This document shows, one piece after another, positions 16,883 through 24,914 of a stretch of 64,000 nt of DNA (positions are counted from its first letter, which is position 1; the number at the start of each line of letters is the position of its first letter). The translations under genes were made by a program, and so were the position numbers. This DNA is from Stygiobacter sp043807765 (GTDB lineage Bacteria > Bacteroidota > Ignavibacteria > Ignavibacteriales > Melioribacteraceae), in the NCBI GenBank assembly GCA_043807765.1, contig JAZDFQ010000045.1:1-64000 (forward strand). Direction: 5' to 3'. The notes below the pieces were generated by a model that was given only the letters and a program-made list of their open reading frames with translations, had not been told where the DNA came from and ran no database searches.

Positions 16883-18733
16883 CTATGCCGAAAGAGGAAA
16901 TGAAACGGTGATTTTGGTGCCTTTATTTTTTTCACTTACAATATCAAATTTTCCACCCATTAGCAGAGTAAGCTTATAAGCTATTGTTAAACCTAACCCG
17001 GCTCCTTCAAAAGGACGAGTATAACCTTCAATCTCTTGTGTGAATGGTTTTAGAAGCCTTTCAATCTGCGACGGTTCAATTCCTACTCCGGTATCAGAAA
17101 CAGTAAGCTGAACAATTCCATCATGAACCTTTGTCCCGAGGTACACATAACCTTCGTTAGTATACTTAAGTGAATTATCTATGAGTGTGTATACAATTTT
17201 CTCAAATTTTACCCAATCAACTTCTATAACACAGCTTTCTTCTGTTAAATCAAGAATGAATTGGAGGTTGTCTTTACGCGTATCATTCAACAGTTTTTCT
17301 TGAATATTTCTTACAACATGGTTGCAGTTTAGATCAACCTTATCAAGCTCAATTTCGCCGCTCTCTATCTGTGATACTTCAATTATATTAGTGAATAAAT
17401 TTAGTGCGCGTCCCAACACCTCTTTCATTGATACCATCAACTCGCGAATCATTTCCATGTCTTGAGTTTCGATGCTTTCATCAATAATTTCAGAAAAGCC
17501 GACAACAGCATTAAACGGTGTTCTAATTTCGTGAGACATATTAGCGAGAAAATCGGATTTCATTTTGTTAAGCTGCATTTCTTTATGGTAAGCTTTTTTT
17601 AATTGCTGTCTATATAAAACTTCTTCGGTAATATCTTTCAAAGTGATGATGAAATAATTGGAGCTCTTTTCCCTCTCCGGTATGGAAGTAATCTTGCAAT
17701 TATATTCCCGCTGATCCAGATACTTGAAATTAAACTCGAAATATGAATCTCTTCTGGCAACCAGTTGACTAATAGCAGTATAAATTCCGTCGGATAATTC
17801 TTCCGGTATGAAATCTTCTATTTTAAGAGAGTAAATTTTGTTTTTATCCAATCCGAATATTTTGCAGAAATTGTCATTCGCATTTTCGAACAAGGCAGAT
17901 GAGCCAACTTTTTCAACAATTAGAAGCAAGTCTGAAATGTTATCAATAATCAGCTTTTGCTTCTTTTCAGATCTCTCAATAACTCTGGTCTGATTGATGT
18001 GTTCCGTTAAATTATTCGCAATAAGTATATAATTTGGACTTTGAAGATCAACTTCAAATACCGGGTTGAGTATAAACTCCCAATATTCAACCGGGTATTT
18101 CTTATGCAGACAGATTAGTTTTTTCCAGACACGCTTATTTAAGAGCGATAAAAGAAGTTCATCGGATTCTTTTTGTGTAAGCAGATCGCTTACTATTTCT
18201 AAGAGGTCTTTATTATAAATATTTTCTATTTCTTTTGTGAGAACGATTTCGAAAGATTTTGATACATAAGTAACTTTTCTATTCTCATCAAGAATCATTA
18301 AAGGCAGTTTACCATGGTCTAAGGCATTGTGAAGTGAAGTAATTTTATTTTCGAGTTTATTCCTCTGATCGAGAGATTCGATAACCAAAACAAAGTATTG
18401 ATTTTGCTTAATTATTACCCGCTCAATTCTTACAAAGTAATTCTTTACAGCATTTTCAGAATCGTTGGAAAGTGTAATATCAACCGAAATATTTTTGTAT
18501 CGGCTTTCATGAAACCCTTTTACCAAATAAACAAATTCCGGATTGGAGTTCATCCCGGAAATATCATCCCCGACTTCTAAGTGAAAAGTGGAGTTGAAGG
18601 ATTCGTTTCGGTACACAATCTTCAGATCAAGATCTACTATGATCAGAGGATTGTTATTAGGCAATTCGGTGTAACTCTTAAAATCGAGTTCTGAATCCAC
18701 CGGCATCAAGCGCTGATTTTTTGTGTATACCAT
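16883..18733 (-). CDS. Soluble PAS-domain sensor histidine kinase
   Basis: 616 residues without membrane segments, so a cytoplasmic sensor. Three PAS-like regions are seen at about 25-120, 135-245 and 255-370. The dimerisation domain has the phospho-acceptor His401 in FLANMSHEIRTPFN. The ATPase domain has the N-box Asn520 (LIDNSLKY), the G1 box SDTGVGIEP at 546-554 and the G2 box GAGLGLTIAY at 577-586, all intact. It lacks a receiver domain, so partners must be separate; free REC proteins are encoded just upstream at 19433 and 20076. Start is ATG 18733, two bases after the stop of the preceding gene. Signal sensed is unknown. Confidence 0.9.
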   Translation of the reverse strand: MVYTKNQRLMPVDSELDFKSYTELPNNNPLIIVDLDLKIVYRNESFNSTFHLEVGDDISGMNSNPEFVYLVKGFHESRYKNISVDITLSNDSENAVKNYFVRIERVIIKQNQYFVLVIESLDQRNKLENKITSLHNALDHGKLPLMILDENRKVTYVSKSFEIVLTKEIENIYNKDLLEIVSDLLTQKESDELLLSLLNKRVWKKLICLHKKYPVEYWEFILNPVFEVDLQSPNYILIANNLTEHINQTRVIERSEKKQKLIIDNISDLLLIVEKVGSSALFENANDNFCKIFGLDKNKIYSLKIEDFIPEELSDGIYTAISQLVARRDSYFEFNFKYLDQREYNCKITSIPEREKSSNYFIITLKDITEEVLYRQQLKKAYHKEMQLNKMKSDFLANMSHEIRTPFNAVVGFSEIIDESIETQDMEMIRELMVSMKEVLGRALNLFTNIIEVSQIESGEIELDKVDLNCNHVVRNIQEKLLNDTRKDNLQFILDLTEESCVIEVDWVKFEKIVYTLIDNSLKYTNEGYVYLGTKVHDGIVQLTVSDTGVGIEPSQIERLLKPFTQEIEGYTRPFEGAGLGLTIAYKLTLLMGGKFDIVSEKNKGTKITVSFPLSA

Positions 18734-18735
18734 AA

Positions 18736-19386
18736 TTACAGTTTCGTTATCTGAACTTTACGCAAGAGCAACCCTTCATTTCGATTTTGTGCACCGGCAG
18801 TAAAATTATATTTGATAGAAAGATATTTTTCTAAGAACACGACCAAGCAAGAATTCAAGTAATTGAATTCGGGTGTTAACAAATCTTTTCGCTGAGAAAA
18901 TTTATTCTTTACTTCTATCGTATCAGCATTCAAATTGTATGTCAATTCTTCCATCTCTATAAAATCGTCCAATAGAGATCTAAGCACCGGCAATTCTGTT
19001 CTGGAGCCAGGCAACTCTCTGTTATCCGAGACAGATATTATTAACTGGACAAATGCTTCGTAACGACTCGTTAGTTGCTCAACTTTTTTTCTGATTTCAT
19101 ATTCCAGACTGTGCGATACTAAAATTTCCGGCTGGCCTATGTGTGCCGTGAATTCGAATCCGTCAAATTCAAAAGCAATGACATATTTTTCTTTTTCATT
19201 TTTAAGTTTTTTCAGCCGCCAATGAATACTGGATAAAAAAGCTGTTGCCGGAGATAAGGAAATCGTATCGGAAAGAGTTGACTGCAGTGTAGATAAAAAA
19301 GCAGCACTCCTTTGATAATGGCCGGATTTAGAAGCTGAGTTCTTATAGTCCGAGCCGGGGGTAATATTTATAATTCGTTCTAACAT
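18736..19386 (-). CDS. Unknown protein, first gene of a sigma-28 transcript
   Basis: 216 residues, family not recognised. The N-terminal 50 residues are polar and probably disordered, ending in DTISLSPATAFLSSIHWRLK. A D-x-(I/V)-x-(L/F)-S-x-x-A pattern like this is common in small flagellar regulators such as FlgM, but the FlgM sigma-binding helices are not seen. A mixed alpha/beta region follows (YVIAFEFDGFEFTAHIG), then helices. No signal peptide or membrane segment. It sits 46 nt after the REC-DHp gene and has its own sigma-28 promoter (19405-19431), and is followed after 2 nt by the histidine kinase. Probably a late motility gene. Confidence 0.65.
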   Translation of the reverse strand: MLERIINITPGSDYKNSASKSGHYQRSAAFLSTLQSTLSDTISLSPATAFLSSIHWRLKKLKNEKEKYVIAFEFDGFEFTAHIGQPEILVSHSLEYEIRKKVEQLTSRYEAFVQLIISVSDNRELPGSRTELPVLRSLLDDFIEMEELTYNLNADTIEVKNKFSQRKDLLTPEFNYLNSCLVVFLEKYLSIKYNFTAGAQNRNEGLLLRKVQITKL

Positions 19387-19404
19387 GCCTAAATCTCCGA
19401 TTTA

Positions 19405-19431
19405 TTATCGGAGAAAAAGGCAGAAACTTGA
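19405..19431 (-). promoter_or_regulatory. Sigma-28 (FliA) promoter for the 18736 gene, kinase and 15039 gene
   Basis: Minus strand: -35 TCAAGTTT, 11 nt, -10 TCCGATAA; one mismatch per box to TAAAGTTT-N11-GCCGATAA, and the -10 box is identical to that of the flagellin promoter. The -10 box ends 18 nt before the ATG at 19386, leaving a leader of only about 10-12 nt. Confidence 0.75.
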
Positions 19432-19432
19432 A

Positions 19433-20086
19433 TCAGTTGGTCTTAATCATGTTGTTATCTTCAAAATAACTTATTGTCTCGGCATTTTGAAGATGGATTA
19501 GTTCATCGACAAATTTGCGAATTCTTGAAATAGAAGCATTAATATTGCCTAAATCTTCACCCATTTTCTTTTTCTCCGGCTCTGTAAGTTCGTTCTCAAT
19601 ATTTTTAAGAGAAAGAACCAAACTACTAAGCGGATTATTGATTTTATGGCCAATTGTGCATGCCATTTCAATCACAGCTCTAGAGTGTTCAATGTTTCGC
19701 AATTCAGATTGAAGATTGAAGATTCGGATTCCGGATCTTATTCGCGCTAGTAATTCTTGATTTTCTACAGGCTTAACCAAGAAATCATCTGCGCCAACAT
19801 CTAAACCCATAATCCTATCTTTCAGAGAGGAGCGTGCGGTAAGTATTATAAAATATGTCAACTTAAATTTATCGTCCCCTTTTAATATGTTGCATAGGGC
19901 CAATCCATCCAAAATCGGCATTGTCCAATCTGCAACAATTACTTTAGGAACGAAATTTTTTAAAACCTCAAGCGCGTCTTGCCCATTAACGGCAGTAACA
20001 ACTTCATAGTTGTTTCTGGAAAGCAGCTTTTCTAGTATAAATCTTGTGTCTTTTTCATCTTCTACGATGAGTACTTTATCTTTCAT
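19433..20086 (-). CDS. Response regulator fused to a histidine-kinase DHp domain (no ATPase domain)
   Basis: 217 residues counted from ATG 20086; a TTG at 20095 is in frame but less likely. Receiver domain 1-120 with acidic pair VEDE, phospho-acceptor Asp53 (VADWTMP) and Lys105 (LVKPVE). Residues 130-215 form a kinase dimerisation helix pair with an H-box HKINNPLSSLVLSL (His147). No N-box or G-box follows; the protein ends. A REC-DHp architecture can act as a phosphotransfer hub or as an adaptor that is phosphorylated by another kinase. It overlaps the preceding REC gene by 11 nt. The cognate kinase may be that at 16883. Function inferred from domains only. Confidence 0.8.
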   Translation of the reverse strand: MKDKVLIVEDEKDTRFILEKLLSRNNYEVVTAVNGQDALEVLKNFVPKVIVADWTMPILDGLALCNILKGDDKFKLTYFIILTARSSLKDRIMGLDVGADDFLVKPVENQELLARIRSGIRIFNLQSELRNIEHSRAVIEMACTIGHKINNPLSSLVLSLKNIENELTEPEKKKMGEDLGNINASISRIRKFVDELIHLQNAETISYFEDNNMIKTN

Positions 20087-20480
20087 TTTGGGCAAACACC
20101 AGTTGGTTTATTTTTTGAACAAGTTGATTGTAATCTGTAATTGGTTTTATAAGATAATCATCAGCCATGCTTTCCTCAAGCATGTTATTACCCATGCTGG
20201 AAACCGGATAAGCCGTAATTAAAAGAATCGGTATATGCAGTAGCGGGTAATTCATCTTAATATATTTAGAGAAATGGATTCCGTCTATTTTAGCGCCGTT
20301 CAAATAAGTATTTCTAAGATTCACATCCATAATTATCAGATCTACATCGCCGCTTACAATTTCTTCCAAAACTTTCATTCCATCTTCAACAATAACTACA
20401 TGTCCGCCAATTTTCTTGAAAAACAACCGGTAGAAATCTTGCAAAAACGAATCATCTTCAATAATTAATACTCTTCCCAT
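20076..20480 (-). CDS. Single-domain response regulator (REC)
   Basis: 134 residues, a lone receiver domain: acidic pair IEDD at 7-10, phospho-acceptor Asp52 in IIMDVNLR, and LIKPITDY with the conserved Lys near the C-terminus. There is an insertion after the acceptor (NTYLNGAKIDGIHF), longer than in CheY. No output domain, so it acts by protein contact, either CheY-like on the motor or as an intermediate in a relay. It follows motB with an 8-nt gap and overlaps the REC-DHp gene. Confidence 0.85.
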   Translation of the reverse strand: MGRVLIIEDDSFLQDFYRLFFKKIGGHVVIVEDGMKVLEEIVSGDVDLIIMDVNLRNTYLNGAKIDGIHFSKYIKMNYPLLHIPILLITAYPVSSMGNNMLEESMADDYLIKPITDYNQLVQKINQLVFAQNER

Positions 20481-20488
20481 ATAAACAC

Positions 20489-21265
20489 CTATTTCGCTTC
20501 TTTGAATTTAACAGTAATACTAATTCTTCGGTTCACAAAACTGAACGGATCGGCAGTATCTCTTAATTTAGTATCGGCAAAACCTATAACACCATCAATT
20601 TGATTTTCTTTTATTCCGCCAAAGACTAATGCTCTCTTTGCGGAAAGGGCCCTTTCGGCGCTTAGCTCGTAGTTTGTAAATCCGGTACCTTTATTGTTGA
20701 ATTGATGGGAATCCGTATGTCCTTCAACAGTAATCTTATTTGGCATTTTAGAAATTTCAGCACCTATTTTTGCAATCAATTTTCTAGCGTCTTCTTTTAA
20801 CACAGACGTGCCTAGTTCAAAAAATACATCGTTCTGGTTATCGGTAAGTTCAACTTTCAGGCCCTCTTTTACCATTTCAATCTTTACTAGATTCGAAAAG
20901 CCGCTTAACTTTGTATCATTTTCCAATTCAGCCATCAGTTTTTCTTGCATTCTTTTGAACTCTTCCTTCTGAATTTCTCTAACTTTTTCTTCTTCAGTTA
21001 AAGAAAGGTTGGGAATTTGCGAGGGACCAGCTCCTTTTCCGTCAATTAAACTTTTACTCTTAGAAGAAAATCCAACCGGATCTTTGAAATAACCAGCCAC
21101 GGCCTCTTTAACTTCTTGAGATTGACCAAGAATCCAAAGTACGATAAAAAGAGCCATCATAGCTGTCACAAAATCCGCGTATGCAACTTTCCAAGCGCCG
21201 CCATGGTGACCGCCATGTTTATGTATCTTCTTTACAATAATTGGGGTTTCGTTAGAGCCTTCCAC
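20489..21265 (-). CDS. motB: Flagellar stator protein MotB (set 1)
   Basis: 258 residues. One transmembrane helix at about 24-45 begins AYADFVTAMMALF, whose Asp is the ion-binding residue of the stator channel. The periplasmic part ends in an OmpA-like peptidoglycan-binding domain (TVEGHTDSHQF near 179-189, then AERALSAKRAL). Forms the stator with the MotA encoded directly upstream; their ORFs share one base (21265). The AMM-type helix resembles proton-type stators of enterobacteria, but coupling ion cannot be settled by eye. Confidence 0.92.
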   Translation of the reverse strand: MEGSNETPIIVKKIHKHGGHHGGAWKVAYADFVTAMMALFIVLWILGQSQEVKEAVAGYFKDPVGFSSKSKSLIDGKGAGPSQIPNLSLTEEEKVREIQKEEFKRMQEKLMAELENDTKLSGFSNLVKIEMVKEGLKVELTDNQNDVFFELGTSVLKEDARKLIAKIGAEISKMPNKITVEGHTDSHQFNNKGTGFTNYELSAERALSAKRALVFGGIKENQIDGVIGFADTKLRDTADPFSFVNRRISITVKFKEAK

Positions 21266-22119
21266 TATTTCTTTCCTCTTAGCGAATTTTCAAGTTCTGC
21301 AAATGTTGGTCTTTGATCTAAAAAGATTGATCTTCTAGCAATCTCTGCTGCAACAAAGGGAGGATTACCTTTTGCGTAAGCTAGTATGTAAGCTTTCACT
21401 ATTTGCAAATCTTGAATATTTTCTTCGAGAGTATGAGCAATATTTGCAGCCAACGGGCCAACAAAGCCGTAAGATAAAAGCACCCCTAGAAAAGTACCTA
21501 CTAAAGCGGAAGCTACGTGATGCCCCACAACTTCGGGTCCATCATTGATAGAACTCATCGTTACTATAATTCCCAATACCGCGGCAACTATACCTAAACC
21601 GGGAAGCGCATCGCCTACACGACCAAGTCCTTCATAGACCGGTTTATTTTCTTTTTCAAAAGTTTCAATTTCGGCGTCCATCAAGCCTTCTAATTCATGC
21701 GGAGGAACCGAACCGGCTAGCATTACTTTCATTGTATCGCAAAAGAAACTTTTGCGGTAGCTGTCATGGATAAACTTATCGGCTTTCTTTAAGATGTCAC
21801 TCTTTTCCGGTGCTTCAATATGTTTTTCTATAGCAAGCAATCCTTCTCTTTGCGCAATAAGAAACAAATCTGTAAACGCTTTTAACATTTGCATGTAGTC
21901 TTGCTTGGTATTACCGTGACTTCCAAAAGATTTTGTAATTGCAGCCATAATCTTTTTGATAAGAGAAAGCGGGGAAGAGATCAACAAACTTCCTATCGCG
22001 GCCCCCGCAATGGTAATAAACTCATTAATCTGCAATAATGTAAGCAGATTACCCTTAACCATTGTAAAGCCCACCACCACTGATGCAAGAACAATTACAG
22101 CTCCAATAATTACAAACAT
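21265..22119 (-). CDS. motA: Flagellar stator protein MotA (set 1)
   Basis: 284 residues, the length of enterobacterial MotA. Four membrane segments: near 3-20, 32-52, 170-195 (PGLGIVAAVLGIIVTM) and 203-225. The cytoplasmic loop carries the MotA family region that contacts FliG (SYRKSFFCDTMKVMLAGSVPP). Five MotA with two MotB form the torque-generating unit. It follows the REC-Hpt gene by 8 nt and precedes motB and two receiver genes, so stator and signalling genes share a transcript. Confidence 0.92.
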   Translation of the reverse strand: MFVIIGAVIVLASVVVGFTMVKGNLLTLLQINEFITIAGAAIGSLLISSPLSLIKKIMAAITKSFGSHGNTKQDYMQMLKAFTDLFLIAQREGLLAIEKHIEAPEKSDILKKADKFIHDSYRKSFFCDTMKVMLAGSVPPHELEGLMDAEIETFEKENKPVYEGLGRVGDALPGLGIVAAVLGIIVTMSSINDGPEVVGHHVASALVGTFLGVLLSYGFVGPLAANIAHTLEENIQDLQIVKAYILAYAKGNPPFVAAEIARRSIFLDQRPTFAELENSLRGKK

Positions 22120-22127
22120 TTAAACCT

Positions 22128-22844
22128 CTACTTAACTAGACTGGTTTCTATTTCATTTAAACTTTTCAAAAGTGATTCGCATTTATTTCCGATTTCTTGC
22201 CAAGTACTTTGCGGAGCTAGGACAACTCCTTCAATTTCGCGGCAGAGTTCCGAAAGATTTGTATAGCCGACAGTTCCGCTAGATCCTTTCAGCTCGTGAA
22301 TAATAAGTTTAAGAAGCTCTTTATTCTTATTTGCCAATGATTGAGAAATCGTCTCTCTTTTCTGAACTATCGTATTCACAAAGTATTTCTTTAATTCTCT
22401 ATTCATCTGATCTTTTTCGTAAGATGAAAACTGAGCCAGTTTTTTTGCCCCGGCTAAAAAAGTGCTGCCTAGTACTTCGTTAATTGCTTTAACCAAAGCC
22501 TCTTTTGTAAGAGGTTTGGAAACTATTTTGTCCGCTCCGGCTTCCATTGCAGCAAGTACATTAGATTTATCCGTATGCCCGCTAATTATTATAACGGGAA
22601 TGTGGCGTAGGTCGTCAAGAACCTTAAGCACACGCAGAAGCCTAATACCATCAAGGTTCGGCATCATCAAATCAAGAAAGATAAGCTGAGGCTTGATTTC
22701 CACTGCGCTTTGTAAGCCCTCAAGTCCATCGTTGCAAGTAAGAACTTCTACATCGTATTCAGAAAGAAACTTTTTAAGAGAATTACGAATGACGTCGGCA
22801 TCATCAATCACAAGAATTTTCACTTTTTCATTTTCGAGATTCAT
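22128..22844 (-). CDS. Response regulator with C-terminal Hpt domain
   Basis: 238 residues. Receiver domain 5-125: acidic IDDAD at 13-17, phospho-acceptor Asp58 in IFLDLMMP, Lys110 (IVSKPLTK). Residues 145-238 form a histidine phosphotransfer domain with the phospho-acceptor His183 in HELKGSSG. This pair of domains is a complete middle step of a His-Asp-His-Asp phosphorelay without kinase activity of its own. It starts 2 nt after csrA and precedes motA. With the kinase at 16883 and the receivers at 19433 and 20076 it could form a full relay; partner choice is inferred. Confidence 0.88.
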   Translation of the reverse strand: MNLENEKVKILVIDDADVIRNSLKKFLSEYDVEVLTCNDGLEGLQSAVEIKPQLIFLDLMMPNLDGIRLLRVLKVLDDLRHIPVIIISGHTDKSNVLAAMEAGADKIVSKPLTKEALVKAINEVLGSTFLAGAKKLAQFSSYEKDQMNRELKKYFVNTIVQKRETISQSLANKNKELLKLIIHELKGSSGTVGYTNLSELCREIEGVVLAPQSTWQEIGNKCESLLKSLNEIETSLVK

Positions 22845-22846
22845 GC

Positions 22847-23080
22847 TTACACTTTTTTGATTTTAAATTTTTGAAGATCGACAGCAGGCTGATTACTTAC
22901 TTTAGCTGCTTGGAGTGTACTTTCTTTAATTTTTTCATACACTTCACCGCGCAAGATCTGAATACTTTTAGGTGCATCGATTCCTATCTTTACTTGATTA
23001 TCGGAGGTTGATATGATTTTGATAACTATATCAGAACCAATTTTTATCTCTTCGTTAATTTTTCTTGTTAAGACTAGCAT
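22847..23080 (-). CDS. csrA: Carbon storage regulator CsrA (RNA-binding translational repressor)
   Basis: 77 residues, family length 60-80. Typical start MLVLTRKINEEIKIG, then IVIKII and the RNA-contact region VKIGIDAPKSIQILRGEVYEKI split across beta-5 and helix. CsrA dimers bind GGA motifs in mRNA leaders and block translation. It sits directly after fliW (5 nt), the usual partnership in bacteria where FliW sequesters CsrA until flagellin is made. Candidate targets are the two sites in the flagellin leader at 62-104. Confidence 0.95.
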   Translation of the reverse strand: MLVLTRKINEEIKIGSDIVIKIISTSDNQVKIGIDAPKSIQILRGEVYEKIKESTLQAAKVSNQPAVDLQKFKIKKV

Positions 23081-23085
23081 ATGCC

Positions 23086-23466
23086 CTACTCGGTAAATAA
23101 GTTGTAGTAAACCGGATATTTATCCGTATCAATTATTTGTTGGAATCCTATCTTCTCGTCTTGATTGATATAAACCGGAGCTTTTAAGTTCACAGTTATT
23201 TTAAGAGGGTCTGGATTCATCAACACAATACCAAAAGCTTCATAGCTCTCGAATTGCAAAAATTCTTCGTCAATTGCCCGTACTCCGAACAATGGGAAGC
23301 CCAACTCGGGGTTTTCAACTGAATTGAGCCAGTAGAATATACTATCATCCGGTTTAATAAAGACGAATTTTTTTAGTTCCTCAAAACCAAAGATACCGTC
23401 TTTAAATGTTATTATTTTGTCTTCGGCAAATTCAATCTCGCCAAAATGGAAAGTCATGATTTTCAT
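23086..23466 (-). CDS. fliW: Flagellar assembly factor FliW
   Basis: 126 residues. Family marks: FGEIEFAEDKIITFKDGIFGFEE at the start (given here only as a region, residues 6-28), LNSVENPELGFPL near 48-60, and the C-terminal INQDEKIGFQQI. FliW is a cytoplasmic protein that binds either flagellin or CsrA; free flagellin displaces it and releases repression control of flagellin translation. Gene lies between the second motB (6 nt) and csrA (5 nt). Confidence 0.95.
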   Translation of the reverse strand: MKIMTFHFGEIEFAEDKIITFKDGIFGFEELKKFVFIKPDDSIFYWLNSVENPELGFPLFGVRAIDEEFLQFESYEAFGIVLMNPDPLKITVNLKAPVYINQDEKIGFQQIIDTDKYPVYYNLFTE

Positions 23467-23472
23467 ATTAAC

Positions 23473-24120
23473 TCACTTTAGAATTACTAAATCTACTCTT
23501 CTGTTTTTTGCTCTGGCCTCCGGTGTATCATTTGTATCTCTCGGGCGGTATTCACCATATCCTACAATTGAAGCTTTATCCGGGTCCAGTCCTTCATCGT
23601 TAATTAAATAATATGCTGTGCTAAGTGCACGATCAACAGACAAATGCCAATTTGACGGATAGCGTGCTGTATAAATTGGAGTATTGTCTGTGTGTCCTTC
23701 TATTCTTATATCATTAGGAATCGATTTCAGTACAGTTGCAAGTCCTTTAAGTACATTTTTTGATGCTTCATTAAGAGTAGCTTCGCCCGGAGGAAATAAA
23801 ACATCATCCAAAATATGAACTATAATTCCACGTTCTGTTTCTTCAAGCTGAATTGCCCGGGAATAATCCGATTCCGTAATTAATTTACTTAATTGTTCGC
23901 TTAAATTGTCTTTAGGTCCGGCAACAACTTTAGAATCCGGCTTGGAAGGAACAACGGATTCGTTACCTAAAAAATTTCCAAAAGCTGCGGCAATTCCTTT
24001 ATATTTTCCCGCATCAATTACAGAACTGGCATATAAAATAATAAACAATCCCAATAGTAGTGTAATGAGATCAGCATAAGTAATTAGATACCTATCCTTT
24101 TCACCTTCATTATGAAGCAT
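23473..24120 (-). CDS. motB: Flagellar stator protein MotB (set 2)
   Basis: 215 residues from ATG 24120, chosen because GAGGA lies 4 nt ahead and the start follows the motA stop (24135) by 14 nt; a longer ORF upstream only overlaps motA in another frame. Single membrane helix RYLITYADLITLLLGLF with the ion-binding Asp in YADL; the flanking sequence LFIILYASS resembles Bacillus MotB more than set 1 does. OmpA-like peptidoglycan-binding domain at the C-terminus (RIEGHTDNTPI, then YGEYRPRDTN, NRRVDL). Second stator set, differing from set 1 in the channel helix, so possibly a different ion, load or expression condition. Confidence 0.9.
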   Translation of the reverse strand: MLHNEGEKDRYLITYADLITLLLGLFIILYASSVIDAGKYKGIAAAFGNFLGNESVVPSKPDSKVVAGPKDNLSEQLSKLITESDYSRAIQLEETERGIIVHILDDVLFPPGEATLNEASKNVLKGLATVLKSIPNDIRIEGHTDNTPIYTARYPSNWHLSVDRALSTAYYLINDEGLDPDKASIVGYGEYRPRDTNDTPEARAKNRRVDLVILK

Positions 24121-24134
24121 AGCATCCTCGGCAT

Positions 24135-24914
24135 CTAAGCTGCTAATTTTTCTTGTTGCTCTTTTTGCGGAAGCATTCCTATCAATCTTGCTTTCATTAT
24201 TGAAGGTATCTCTCCGCTCTGTAGAGTAAGAACTGCTTCCAAAGAAAGTTCCATCATGTTTTTCTCCTCGGAATGACATCTCTTTAACCTATCTCCTATT
24301 GGTAACCAAATTAAGTTTGCGCTAAACACTCCCCAAAGTGTGGCTATAAAAGCTGTAGCTATATTTTTTATTAATAAATCGGGTGAACCGCCGGCATTAG
24401 CTAAGGTCATAATCAAACTAATTACCGTCCCGATGATTCCCATTGTTGGTGCGTATCCACCCATTTTTACAAAAATGTTTATGTTAGAAAAATGTCTCTC
24501 CTGCATTGTTTTCATTTCAAGTTGAGCTAATAGTTGAAGGGAATCGGGGTCTGTTCCATCCAAAACAAACTTTGTCATTTTTCGGGGGAACAAATCGTCA
24601 AACTTTTTAAGATCTTTTTCTATTGTAAGTAGGCCTTCTTTTCTTGCCTTGATTGAAAGCTCAACAAAAGTTGTAATGATTTTAGAAATATCATAAGTCT
24701 TAGGGAAGTAAGCCAACTTTATTAGTCTTGGAATAGTAACAAACTTATCAAATCCAAAGCCCATTATTATTGCAGCAAAGGTTCCGCCAAACACAATAAA
24801 TATTGCCGAAAGAATAAACAATGCTTGAAACGATCCGCCTTCTATAAAGAAGGTGCCGAATACAGCTGAAATTCCAAGGATAAATCCTATAAACGTCCCG
24901 TTCTTTTTCATCAT
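24135..24914 (-). CDS. motA: Flagellar stator protein MotA (set 2)
   Basis: 259 residues, shorter than set 1 and closer to the Bacillus MotA/PomA length class. Membrane segments near 8-25, 30-50, 150-172 (PTMGIIGTVISLIMTLA) and 180-205. The cytoplasmic loop holds the charged FliG-contact region (RKEGLLTIEKDLKKFD). The start overlaps the stop of flgL by 4 nt (24911-24914). It would pair with the MotB encoded immediately downstream. Confidence 0.9.
   Translation of the reverse strand: MMKKNGTFIGFILGISAVFGTFFIEGGSFQALFILSAIFIVFGGTFAAIIMGFGFDKFVTIPRLIKLAYFPKTYDISKIITTFVELSIKARKEGLLTIEKDLKKFDDLFPRKMTKFVLDGTDPDSLQLLAQLEMKTMQERHFSNINIFVKMGGYAPTMGIIGTVISLIMTLANAGGSPDLLIKNIATAFIATLWGVFSANLIWLPIGDRLKRCHSEEKNMMELSLEAVLTLQSGEIPSIMKARLIGMLPQKEQQEKLAA

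Noticed and set aside
24121..24279. Longer N-terminus for the second MotB
   Set aside because: It overlaps motA by 145 nt in another frame and has no MotB-like residues; ATG 24120 has a good ribosome binding site.
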